Assembly (NCBI GenBank): GCA_015523055.1
Contig: WALD01000005.1
Coordinates: 1 to 13,889 of the forward strand
Source: Candidatus Altarchaeota archaeon
GTDB taxonomy: Archaea; Altiarchaeota; Altiarchaeia; IMC4; QMZM01
Reading direction: 5' to 3'
DNA: 13,889 nt
In this document: in pieces, positions 1-5,948 of the stretch
How positions within the stretch are numbered: the stretch's first letter is position 1
Layout of the letters: each line of letters starts with the position of its first letter
The notes under the pieces: generated by a model
What the model saw: only the letters and a program-made list of their open reading frames with translations
The model's database searches: none
What the model was told of the DNA's origin: nothing
Position numbers and translations under genes: made by a program

Positions 1-7
1 AAGCTTT

Positions 8-16
8 CCTATATAG
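8..16 (-). promoter_or_regulatory. Leftward TATA-like box in repeat copy 1
   Basis: On the minus strand this reads CTATATAGG, the same box that in copy 2 lies about 28 bp upstream of the antitoxin start. Here it would fire leftwards, out of the window, so a further gene or cassette may lie beyond the left edge. No target gene is visible. Confidence 0.3.
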
Positions 17-39
17 AATTCAATATATGAATTCAAATG

Positions 40-47
40 TTATAAAT
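40..47 (+). promoter_or_regulatory. Rightward TATA-like box in repeat copy 1
   Basis: TTATAAAT is centred about 24 bp before the ATG at 67, the spacing expected of a leaderless archaeal transcript. Transcription from here would run antisense through the toxin gene. The frame opened by the ATG runs to 390, but after the repeat it is only the antisense of the toxin, so I do not call it a gene. Confidence 0.35.
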
Positions 48-107
48 TCATCACACTATTCCGCCCATGACAGATACCAAGACCGATGGTAAATTTTCTG
101 GTCATGT

Positions 108-551
108 TCATCTTCCACCACCTTTAAATTCTTCCAAGAACTCTTTGGGGGTTAGGACATTAATCTCCTTAACTTCATTAAAATCTGGATCGAGTGTCAG
201 GAAGACATCGGCATTAAAATTAACTGGGGCCGATAGAACGATTGCATCTCCAAGACCGAGTTTATATTTTACCTTCAATTCAGCAGACAACTCTACCAAG
301 TCAGAACTAAAATCTACAATGATCAAATTGGATATGTTTTGGATCAGATTTAAGGCTCTCATACCTTCTTTAAACCTATTTTCTCTGTAAAATAAAATCA
401 GATTCTCAACTAAAACAATACTGCTGATTATCCCAAATAACTCTCCTCTTTCTATCTTCTCAAGGATCCCAGACATCGCTTCATAACCATCTTCTTTCCT
501 GAATATTGCCATAAAGATATTTGTATCCAAACCAACTAATCTATTTTCCAT
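108..551 (-). CDS. PIN-domain ribonuclease toxin, VapC-like
   Basis: This 147-residue protein has the size and motif order of a VapC-type PIN-domain toxin, a Mg-dependent endoribonuclease that blocks translation by cutting RNA and is held inactive by its antitoxin. The acidic residues expected for metal binding are visible: D9 in GLDTNIF, E49 in SIVLVENL, D102 in LGLGDAIVLS and D121 in FLTLDPDF. The start at 551 overlaps the antitoxin gene by 16 nt and has a purine-rich GAGGAG just upstream, which supports translational coupling. The frame is intact and all four acidic positions are present, so it is probably functional. The RNA target cannot be read from the sequence. The pair lies between exact 93-bp direct repeats, downstream of the ribosomal-protein genes. 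Confidence 0.88.
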   Translation of the reverse strand: MENRLVGLDTNIFMAIFRKEDGYEAMSGILEKIERGELFGIISSIVLVENLILFYRENRFKEGMRALNLIQNISNLIIVDFSSDLVELSAELKVKYKLGLGDAIVLSAPVNFNADVFLTLDPDFNEVKEINVLTPKEFLEEFKGGGR

Positions 552-766
552 TCTCTCCTCAACTCTTTTACTAGCTCAATAGAGGGTATATCTGGTTTTA
601 TGTCCTTTCCCAGACCGATCATTTTTTTAGTTACCCTTCTCTGAGAAGATCTGATCCTGATTTCATTTCCATTTATCACAATCACTACATCTCTTGAAAT
701 TCCCGCCCTTTTCAAAATGGTTTTCGGCAGTATTAGATCATCCCCAATTTTTTGTATTGTTTCCAT
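536..766 (-). CDS. AbrB/SpoVT-type antitoxin
   Basis: This 76-residue protein begins with a swapped-hairpin AbrB-like DNA-binding segment, residues 1-40 (METIQKIGDDLILPKTILKR, then AGISRDVVIVINGNEIRI). It ends in a charged tail (about 55-76) of the kind that usually wraps the PIN toxin. Antitoxins of this family neutralise the partner toxin and repress their own promoter, often together with it. It is the first gene of the pair, as is usual. The start at 766 lies 15 bp from the end of repeat copy 2, whose leftward TATA box at 789-797 is well placed for a leaderless or very short leader. The tandem GAATTC units in that repeat are a plausible operator (inference). Confidence 0.85.
   Translation of the reverse strand: METIQKIGDDLILPKTILKRAGISRDVVIVINGNEIRIRSSQRRVTKKMIGLGKDIKPDIPSIELVKELRREWKID
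555..560 (-). promoter_or_regulatory. Shine-Dalgarno-like site for the PIN toxin
   Basis: GAGGAG on the minus strand lies inside the end of the antitoxin gene, three bases before the toxin ATG. The spacing is short, but the site supports the start at 551 and coupled translation of the two genes. Confidence 0.45.
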
Positions 767-788
767 TTTTTATCCCACACTAAGCTTT

Positions 789-797
789 CCTATATAG
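789..797 (-). promoter_or_regulatory. Probable TATA box of the toxin-antitoxin operon
   Basis: CTATATAGG on the minus strand, centred about 27-28 bp upstream of the antitoxin ATG at 766. This places the transcription start at or next to the start codon. The tandem GAATTC units (797-815) lie immediately upstream and could hold the autoregulatory operator. Confidence 0.5.
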
Positions 798-820
798 AAT
801 TCAATATATGAATTCAAATG

Positions 821-828
821 TTATAAAT
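821..828 (+). promoter_or_regulatory. Rightward TATA-like box in repeat copy 2
   Basis: TTATAAAT, about 24 bp before the ATG at 848. If active it would transcribe rightwards toward the 3' end of the uL23 gene, convergent with the ribosomal operon. There is no supported product. Confidence 0.35.
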
Positions 829-874
829 TCATCACACTATTCCGCCCATGACAGATACCAAGACCGATGGTAAA

Positions 875-1057
875 ATTAATGTCAAAAACGTTCAGTATTT
901 CGTCAATTTCTTATTTAGTCTTCTCAGAAGGAGTCTATTCTTTCTCCTGGGTTTTTTGACATCCTCCAAAATTCATCTGCACTTTTGTATTGAATTATTA
1001 TTCCAGCTGATAGAACCTGTTTTGGGTTGTTATATCACCAGATCTTCTCACTGATAA
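875..1057 (-). pseudogene. Spacer with a possible eroded minus-strand reading frame
   Basis: This stretch lies between the uL23 stop and repeat copy 2. On the minus strand, one frame is open from 1034 to 924 (36 codons; includes SAGIIIQYKSADEFW and MSKNPGERIDSF before a stop). A second frame then carries LLLRRLNKKLTKY and stops at 892. Joining them would need a frameshift near 928. This could be the remnant of a small gene or just AT-rich spacer. I do not recognise a family. No rpl2 or rps19 sequence is present here. Confidence 0.2.
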
Positions 1058-1318
1058 TCAAAGCACCCCAAATTGTGAAGCAACCTCATCTGCCGAGAAT
1101 TTCTCAGAGAGTTTTATATGTGCCTTCTTCTTACCGTTTATTGTGTTCATCGTGTTCACATCAAGGGTTTTAACGGCATACAGGGATTCAATTGCATCCC
1201 TGATGTCCTTCTTTGTCGATTCTTTTGATACTATGAAGGTGAGTTTGTTTTCCGTTTCCCTTAACATGGTGGCCTTCTCACCCATCAGGGGATATAAAAG
1301 AACCTTATCTGGATCCAT
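1058..1318 (-). CDS. rpl23: Large-subunit ribosomal protein uL23
   Basis: This 86-residue protein is full length for archaeal uL23, which binds 23S rRNA near the peptide exit and forms part of the docking site for SRP and other exit-site factors. Diagnostic stretches are MDPDKVLLYPLMGEKATML at the N-terminus, ENKLTFIV, STKKDIRDAIESLY, VKTLDVNTMNT and KKAHIKLS. The start at 1318 overlaps the end of uL4 by 14 nt in another frame, so translation is probably coupled. It is the third gene of the L3-L4-L23 cluster. The normal next gene, rpl2, does not follow. Confidence 0.96.
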   Translation of the reverse strand: MDPDKVLLYPLMGEKATMLRETENKLTFIVSKESTKKDIRDAIESLYAVKTLDVNTMNTINGKKKAHIKLSEKFSADEVASQFGVL

Positions 1319-2114
1319 TTTTCATTATCGCCTTCTCTATGTTGTTAATCGCACCCTTTGTCCAGAGAGTTAATCTTCCGGCATGGGTTCCGGGAGCAAG
1401 TAGCTCAATATTTAGTTCATTGATCAGAGATATATCAACACCCGGGATGTTCCTTGCCCCGGATTTTATTCCTGAATCCTCGTTGACGACTATAAGAATA
1501 CTCTTTTTTCTCTTGTATCTCCTTCCCCTCATCTTCCCCCTGCCTGCCCTTATCTTCTTCTCCCTTGCTCTTATGAGGTCGTCGCCAATACCAAGAATGT
1601 TGAGTGTCTTTTTAACCTCTCTGGTTTTGTTCAATTTCTCAAATGAATCCTCAATAATGAGGGGGAATTCCTTAATTTTTTCTATCCTATGACCTCTCTC
1701 CTTTATCAAATCAGAGTTTGCAGTTGCCGCGATCGCGGATTTAATCGCGAGCTGATACTCCTTTTTGTTGAGCTTCTTTGTGAAATCCTTTCCCAGAGGT
1801 GGGTGGGACCTCCTGCCCCCCATCGACTGAGGAATTCTTCTCACCTTGCCAAGGCCACCTCCTCCTGTCTTCTCTCTGGGAAGTCTGGACTGCCCCCGGT
1901 TTATTGTCTGCCGGTATGTGTCCCTCCTTCTCCCAAAGTAATCTGCAGTGGTTCCCATCCCCGCTCTCTTTTTTGCTGAGTAGGACTGCCTCTTGTTAGC
2001 CTCGGCTGAAACTACCGCCCTTTGAATCAGATCGGGCCTGAATTCTGCCTTAAATACATCAGGTAGCTTAATATCTTCCGCTTTCTTACCATCAAGGGAA
2101 TAAATCTTTGACAT
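1305..2114 (-). CDS. rpl4: Large-subunit ribosomal protein uL4
   Basis: The product is 269 residues, the usual archaeal size. uL4 is an early-assembling large-subunit protein whose long loop reaches into the peptide exit tunnel. Residues about 40-105 form that basic and glycine-rich loop, including GRRRDTYRQTINRGQSRLPR, GGGGLGKVRRIP and GGRRSHPP. The globular part carries RAGRGKMRGRRYKRK and the C-terminal NIPGVDIS and LAPGTHAGRLTLWTKGAI. It starts one base after the uL3 stop codon and overlaps uL23 at its end, so the three genes form one operon. Confidence 0.97.
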   Translation of the reverse strand: MSKIYSLDGKKAEDIKLPDVFKAEFRPDLIQRAVVSAEANKRQSYSAKKRAGMGTTADYFGRRRDTYRQTINRGQSRLPREKTGGGGLGKVRRIPQSMGGRRSHPPLGKDFTKKLNKKEYQLAIKSAIAATANSDLIKERGHRIEKIKEFPLIIEDSFEKLNKTREVKKTLNILGIGDDLIRAREKKIRAGRGKMRGRRYKRKKSILIVVNEDSGIKSGARNIPGVDISLINELNIELLAPGTHAGRLTLWTKGAINNIEKAIMKNGSR

Positions 2115-2115
2115 C

Positions 2116-3105
2116 TTACACCCCCTGTTTTGATCCAGTGTTAATACTCTTTATCTCAAGGTTTATCTCCCCGGCGGGGCGCCGGGGATTGTTAATCCGT
2201 ATTACCCTTTTAACAGGTCCGGGAATGGATCCCTTCACAAGGATGTAACTGCCTCTGACATTTCCGTACCGGAGAAATCCTCCCCTGGGAGTTACTTCCC
2301 TTCCATCATCCCCCAGTTTTATGATGCCTTTATTGAATTCTGTTCTCGTGTGATAGCCAAGCTGTCCGGGAAGTGGCTCTGACCATAGCTTATAGGAGGG
2401 CTTCCATGCCCCCCCACTCCCCATGTGCCTCCTTCCCTTGCTTGCCTTCCTTTGCTGTTTCCTGACCCCGTATCTCTTTATGATGCCCTGAAATCCCTTC
2501 CCCTTTGTTACTGAGGTTACATCAGCCAGGGAATTCTCCTGCAGAATTTCATCTGCTTTTATCCCCCTGCCAAGATGCTCCTTCACGAATTCAAACCTTT
2601 CACGAATTTCCCCGCCCATGGCAACCTCCACTATATCGGGCACCTTCTTTGATAATGATGTCAGTCTCGGCTGCGTATGAACCAGAAGCCTTATATCCGA
2701 GATATTGTCAAGATTCTCCTCCAGATTTTTTATATCCCTGTCCTGATCCCTCTCCTTGGGTGGTTTCGTCCTCCTCTTTAGGTCCTTACTCAGTTCCTTT
2801 GCCCACCCCTCAATAGATGTCCTCTTTCCACCGTAGCCATTTGTATAGGCACGAAAACCGGCAATCACCATGGGGGGGGCGTCTATTACCGTTACCGGAA
2901 CGAAGATTTCAAGACCGGATGTGGGGCTGTTCTTCCGGTTGTCTTTTGCGATTACATGGGTCATCCCTGCCTTATAGCCAACAAAACCAAGCGGCTTGGC
3001 CTCATCTGAATCGGGCCAGGATCGCTGTCTTGGCGTCTCCTTCTTCGCCCTTTTTCTTGGTTTATATGCCAGTGAGCCTCTTCTTGGTTTATGGATGCCT
3101 GCCAT
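2116..3105 (-). CDS. rpl3: Large-subunit ribosomal protein uL3
   Basis: This 329-residue protein matches archaeal uL3, a 23S rRNA-binding protein whose extension reaches the peptidyl-transferase centre. The N-terminus is basic (MAGIHKPRRGSLAYKPRKRA), followed by LGFVGYKAGMTHVI at about 39-52. The signature central block is GKGFQGIIKRYGVRKQQRKA with GRRHMGSGGAWKPS, and PGQLGYHTRTEFNK corresponds to the universally conserved tip. A charged insertion (about 105-135) is normal in Archaea. It is the first gene of the L3-L4-L23 cluster, as in most archaeal S10 operons, and has its own promoter-like sequence upstream. Confidence 0.97.
   Translation of the reverse strand: MAGIHKPRRGSLAYKPRKRAKKETPRQRSWPDSDEAKPLGFVGYKAGMTHVIAKDNRKNSPTSGLEIFVPVTVIDAPPMVIAGFRAYTNGYGGKRTSIEGWAKELSKDLKRRTKPPKERDQDRDIKNLEENLDNISDIRLLVHTQPRLTSLSKKVPDIVEVAMGGEIRERFEFVKEHLGRGIKADEILQENSLADVTSVTKGKGFQGIIKRYGVRKQQRKASKGRRHMGSGGAWKPSYKLWSEPLPGQLGYHTRTEFNKGIIKLGDDGREVTPRGGFLRYGNVRGSYILVKGSIPGPVKRVIRINNPRRPAGEINLEIKSINTGSKQGV
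2119..2125 (-). promoter_or_regulatory. Ribosome-binding site for uL4
   Basis: GGGGGTG on the minus strand, four bases before the uL4 ATG and inside the last codons of uL3. The GGTG core is typical of archaeal Shine-Dalgarno sites and supports the start at 2114. Confidence 0.55.
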
Positions 3106-3171
3106 TTTATACAGTAGGTATCAGTGTATATCTGATGATTTTGTATAATAGGTATAGAACATAAGAACTGA

Positions 3172-3180
3172 GATATAAAA
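3172..3180 (-). promoter_or_regulatory. Candidate TATA box for the uL3-uL4-uL23 operon
   Basis: TTTTATATC on the minus strand in the 86-bp gap upstream of rpl3. It would start transcription about 40-45 bases before the ATG at 3105, giving a short leader. That leader contains a small ATCAG/CTGAT inverted repeat (3120-3136) with a 7-nt loop. No clear Shine-Dalgarno precedes the ATG. Other AT-rich boxes in the gap could serve instead. Confidence 0.4.
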
Positions 3181-3191
3181 ATAGGCCGCTG

Positions 3192-3968
3192 CTACTGGAA
3201 TGATGGCAGAATTGAATTCCTCAGACCCGGACCAATCCCAAGAATGAATATCACGAATTTCAGCATTTTGTAGAGGGTTTCATCCTTTTCTTCCTCCCCC
3301 ATATGCCACCTCTCAAGGAGGTACAGGACTATCAGGATTACCGAGAGCTTGAGGGGAATCATGATTATGGCATTTCCTGCAAGACCTATGAGAAATCTCG
3401 GCAGGAGATGCTCCTCAAGGAAGCCATAAAACTCTATACCATAAAAGGATGCGGAGCCGTCAAGAATGTGAGCAAAGATTATTGCAATATTCTCCTGCTT
3501 CCGGAATATTCCCTGCCATGACCGTGAGATTGATGATATGAGATAGATAATTCCCGTAAGAAATGCAGCAATCGCTAATGGATAGAGGATTACAACCGGA
3601 TTCTTTATGTAAGGATTAAGGTAATAGATGAGGACTGCGTTAAGGACTATGCCGGTTATCAGCGGAAAGATCCAGTAGTCAACCCCAAACCCCTTAGTCA
3701 GAAGGATTCCGGTGGTTAGTGCCAGAAGACCCACCCCAAGGGCGACCATATAGACGCCGGGAGTGATGCTCCACCACTGGCTCCTTGGGAAGAAGCCGAC
3801 ATCGGCAAGAATTCTCACAAGAATTCCCACCAGAACATAGGGCATTGAAGCGAGCAGGAAATCCCTGTCCAGCCTGATTCTGGAGAGGACATATCGGTAA
3901 AGAAACCATAGAACCGCAAACATTAGCAGTATATACACAGCATAATCCTGTATGGAATAGTAGCCCAT
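3192..3968 (-). CDS. DUF63 family multi-pass membrane protein
   Basis: This 258-residue protein belongs to the archaeal DUF63 family, whose function is unknown. Family signatures are PYVLVGILVRILADVGFFPR (about 43-62), TPGVYM (69-74), the polar membrane motif IFAHILDGSASFYGIEFYG (164-182) followed by EEHLLPRF, MIPLKL (203-208), and the C-terminal FILGIGPGLRN (241-251). About eight hydrophobic segments are visible. H167, D170, E186 and H187 are conserved-looking polar residues in or near the membrane and could form an active or metal site (inference). It lies between the RPA-like gene and rpl3, 86 bp upstream of rpl3 and in the same direction. Confidence 0.87.
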   Translation of the reverse strand: MGYYSIQDYAVYILLMFAVLWFLYRYVLSRIRLDRDFLLASMPYVLVGILVRILADVGFFPRSQWWSITPGVYMVALGVGLLALTTGILLTKGFGVDYWIFPLITGIVLNAVLIYYLNPYIKNPVVILYPLAIAAFLTGIIYLISSISRSWQGIFRKQENIAIIFAHILDGSASFYGIEFYGFLEEHLLPRFLIGLAGNAIIMIPLKLSVILIVLYLLERWHMGEEEKDETLYKMLKFVIFILGIGPGLRNSILPSFQ

Positions 3969-3985
3969 TTTATCTGCTTTTTAAA

Positions 3986-3997
3986 GATATATCTATA
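3986..3997 (-). promoter_or_regulatory. Candidate TATA box for the DUF63 gene
   Basis: TATAGATATATC on the minus strand, centred about 24 bp upstream of the ATG at 3968, which fits a leaderless transcript. The 117-bp gap to the RPA-like gene otherwise shows nothing clear. Confidence 0.4.
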
Positions 3998-4085
3998 GAC
4001 CTGTCCACGACTTCCTCTGGAAATCCTCTGGCAGATTCTCAACTGATAGATGGCTTGCTTTAGCTTTCCCACAGGAGTCAGCTTA

Positions 4086-5738
4086 TTAAGATAGTTCCAA
4101 TCCTGTCTGATAAACTTCGTCAACGATAAATTCCAGCTGGTCAGAAAACTCGCTGTATTTTACTCTACCGACAACAATCACCTCCTTACCGCCAAGGGAC
4201 TCCTTTGCCTTTCTCAGCGGCTCCTGCTCGTCCTGCGTCTCTCCTATAATATTCATAACCTCCTCCATATTCATCCCGAGAATTCTCTCTGCATTCTCCC
4301 TGAAACATATGGTTCTTATGCTACCTGTCTCATCCTCAAGGGTGAAGGATGCGATCAGATTGGGTTTTGGTTCTATATCCTCATTACATTGCTCACAGAA
4401 CCAGCCGAAACCGGAATTCTGTACAGTGCTGCCACACTCTGGACACGTCATGTATATCGGCCTCTTTTTCTCATCTATCTCAACGATTTTTCCTTTTATC
4501 TGGATGTTGGAATCCAGATTTTCGAGCTCTGCAATGCTTTTTTCCTTTATTAGCGACTTCTTTATGTCTTCTATAGAAGGGATGTCAGGATCATGGTTTA
4601 CCACTATCTCGGAATATTTCCCAACATGTATCTCCACCCCGCTATTGAGGCCTGCTTTTGAGTAGGCGTTCCTTATCAGAATGGTATCTCCTTTTTTCAG
4701 CTCCTTCACTACCTCCGAGCCTTCGTTCCAGAGGACTACCCTCACAGTTCCTGTTTCATCCCCGATAGTTATAGAGGCCATCATTCCATTGGAATATGCC
4801 CTCTGTGGAAACACCTGTATTACCCTGCCAGAAATGCTAATATTCTGCATCTTCTCCCTTATATCAGAGATTTTCATCCTCGCCTGCTCCTCCAGAGGGG
4901 GCAGATCAATATTTGCATCGGTCTTGATGATCCTGCTTCTGCTTCCTGCATGGATCTCAATCTCCCCGTTTAGCCCCTGTCTTGTGTAGGCATTCTCAAG
5001 CTTCACAAAATCACCCCTTCCAAGCTTAAACCTTGCCACCGAATCCCAGAGAACAACCCTTACCACCCCGGTCTCGTCTTCTCCAATGAAGGATGCTCTC
5101 ACCCCGGTAGTTCCATCGGCTCTGGTGAATTCTACCGGGGGATAATGAGAGGACACTCTACACACCATATTGATAGAATTCATGCCAAGGCCCAGTTCAT
5201 CAATCTTGATGGTATCCTCTTTAATCTCCGGGAGATTCACACTGAGTTCCGGATTTATGCTAATGCTGGTTAGAGAGGTAGCATGCAACTCGGACCCTCC
5301 CTGCAGGCCTTCTCTACCGTAGCCATTTCTAACCAGTAGAATGTCTCCCCTCCTGACCTTGTTAACGATCTCAGATTTCTGGTCCCAGAGAACCAACCTT
5401 GTTTCCCCGGAGTCGTCAATCAGAATCAGGGATGCCATCCTTCCTGTTGAGTTGTCCTTCCTCCGGAATTTCTTAACCGGGTAGGCTATCCTAACTCTTC
5501 CTGCAATACTGAACGGCCTTCCAGGGACTATGTCAGATATTGTGGATAGGGTTATTGTTTCGGCATTGCCGAGACTGATTCCGAACTCTTTAGCCACAGC
5601 ATATAGAGCACCATAATCGGATAGAAGTCCATGGGTGGCCTTCTTCCTTTGCTCCATCATCTCCCGGATACTCTCTATAGTGTTTCCACTGTCGCTACCT
5701 ATCTTCTCAACAAGAGAATCTACATCCATCTCCACCAT
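4086..5738 (-). CDS. RPA-like single-stranded DNA-binding protein with OB folds and a zinc finger
   Basis: This 550-residue protein has the layout of the single-polypeptide replication protein A of euryarchaea, which coats ssDNA in replication and repair. An N-terminal helical segment (about 1-55) is followed by three similar OB folds at about 62-165, 176-275 and 288-385. Each contains a variant of ASLILIDDSGETRLVLWD and then GDxxxxxNxYxxxGLNG. A fourth, C-terminal OB fold (about 400-550) contains a C4 zinc finger, C432-x2-C435-x12-C448-x2-C451, inside TCPECG...FCEQCN. Such zinc-bearing OB folds occur in archaeal and eukaryotic RPA large subunits. The start at 5738 fits a TATA box 26 bp upstream; Met4 is a possible alternative but fits that spacing less well. 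No RPA-associated partner gene is adjacent. Confidence 0.9.
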   Translation of the reverse strand: MVEMDVDSLVEKIGSDSGNTIESIREMMEQRKKATHGLLSDYGALYAVAKEFGISLGNAETITLSTISDIVPGRPFSIAGRVRIAYPVKKFRRKDNSTGRMASLILIDDSGETRLVLWDQKSEIVNKVRRGDILLVRNGYGREGLQGGSELHATSLTSISINPELSVNLPEIKEDTIKIDELGLGMNSINMVCRVSSHYPPVEFTRADGTTGVRASFIGEDETGVVRVVLWDSVARFKLGRGDFVKLENAYTRQGLNGEIEIHAGSRSRIIKTDANIDLPPLEEQARMKISDIREKMQNISISGRVIQVFPQRAYSNGMMASITIGDETGTVRVVLWNEGSEVVKELKKGDTILIRNAYSKAGLNSGVEIHVGKYSEIVVNHDPDIPSIEDIKKSLIKEKSIAELENLDSNIQIKGKIVEIDEKKRPIYMTCPECGSTVQNSGFGWFCEQCNEDIEPKPNLIASFTLEDETGSIRTICFRENAERILGMNMEEVMNIIGETQDEQEPLRKAKESLGGKEVIVVGRVKYSEFSDQLEFIVDEVYQTGLELS

Positions 5739-5948
5739 GGAATAGAATTAGATTTGGGAGGATATAAACCATCCGGATAGAGGTAGAGGGTAGATGACTC
5801 ATCAGCAGGATAACCGACGAGAATTATAATCACATCTCTGGTTCCGGAGGAATTCTCTTTTACAACATCCAGAATTCCCTCTCTCCTCTACCCTCCAACC
5901 TCATCAGACCTGAACCCTCTGATGCATTACCTTCCCCTGATAGCTCCA
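5739..5948 (-). other. 210-bp spacer between the giant surface-protein gene and the RPA-like gene
   Basis: There is no gene here. On the minus strand it holds, in order of transcription, a perfect 7-bp stem (5902-5908 with 5918-5924, 9-nt loop) 24 bp after the giant gene's stop codon, a second imperfect inverted repeat built on GGAATTC/GAATTCC (5849-5855 and 5872-5878), and the TATA box of the RPA-like gene. Neither hairpin is followed by a T-tract, so a terminator is not established. Confidence 0.5.
5760..5768 (-). promoter_or_regulatory. TATA box of the RPA-like gene
   Basis: TTTATATCC on the minus strand is close to the archaeal box A consensus and is centred about 26 bp upstream of the ATG at 5738. 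This predicts a transcript that starts at or within a base or two of the start codon. Confidence 0.6.

Larger units (their letters stand above)
1..93. repeat. 93-bp direct repeat, copy 1 (left flank of the toxin-antitoxin pair)
   Basis: Positions 1-93 are identical, base for base, to 782-874 in the same orientation; the match ends at position 94 (t against a at 875). The left limit is unknown because the window begins here. The repeat is AT-rich and contains a leftward TATA-like box (8-16), two GAATTC sites 13 bp apart (16-21 and 29-34), a rightward TATA-like box (40-47) and an ATG at 67 followed by eight conserved codons (MTDTKTDGK). I see no terminal inverted repeat or transposase. The sequence supports the exact duplication; its role as a cassette boundary is inference. 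Confidence 0.95.
782..874. repeat. 93-bp direct repeat, copy 2 (right flank of the toxin-antitoxin pair)
   Basis: Exact copy of 1-93. It supplies the likely promoter of the toxin-antitoxin operon on the minus strand and a divergent promoter with an ATG at 848 on the plus strand. On the minus strand its core is two tandem 13-bp units, TTGAATTCATATA then TTGAATTCTATAT, between the two TATA-like boxes. The plus-strand frame from 848 runs to 1054 but has no recognisable protein content after the repeat ends. Confidence 0.95.

Noticed and set aside
67..390. Plus-strand reading frame starting MTDTKTDGK in repeat copy 1
   Set aside because: After the repeat ends it is only the antisense of the PIN toxin gene, with no recognisable protein content.
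1..874. CRISPR array or insertion sequence
   Set aside because: There are only two copies of a 93-bp repeat with a 688-bp interval that encodes two genes. No terminal inverted repeats, transposase or Cas genes are present.
926..957. Plus-strand terminator (weak AGGAG/CTCCT stem followed by TTTTTT at 952-957)
   Set aside because: The stem is only about 5 bp, and no supported plus-strand gene ends here.
848..1054. Plus-strand reading frame starting MTDTKTDGK in repeat copy 2
   Set aside because: It diverges from copy 1 immediately after the repeat and shows no family signature; the promoter and ATG are explained by the duplicated segment.
4309..4665. Plus-strand reading frames opposite the RPA-like gene
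   Set aside because: They are antisense shadows of the strongly supported RPA-like gene; their hydrophobic or serine-rich content is typical of complementary-strand translation.
5902..5924. Terminator hairpin after the giant gene
   Set aside because: The 7-bp stem is real, but it is not followed by a T-tract on the minus strand, and archaeal termination relies on T-rich tracts.
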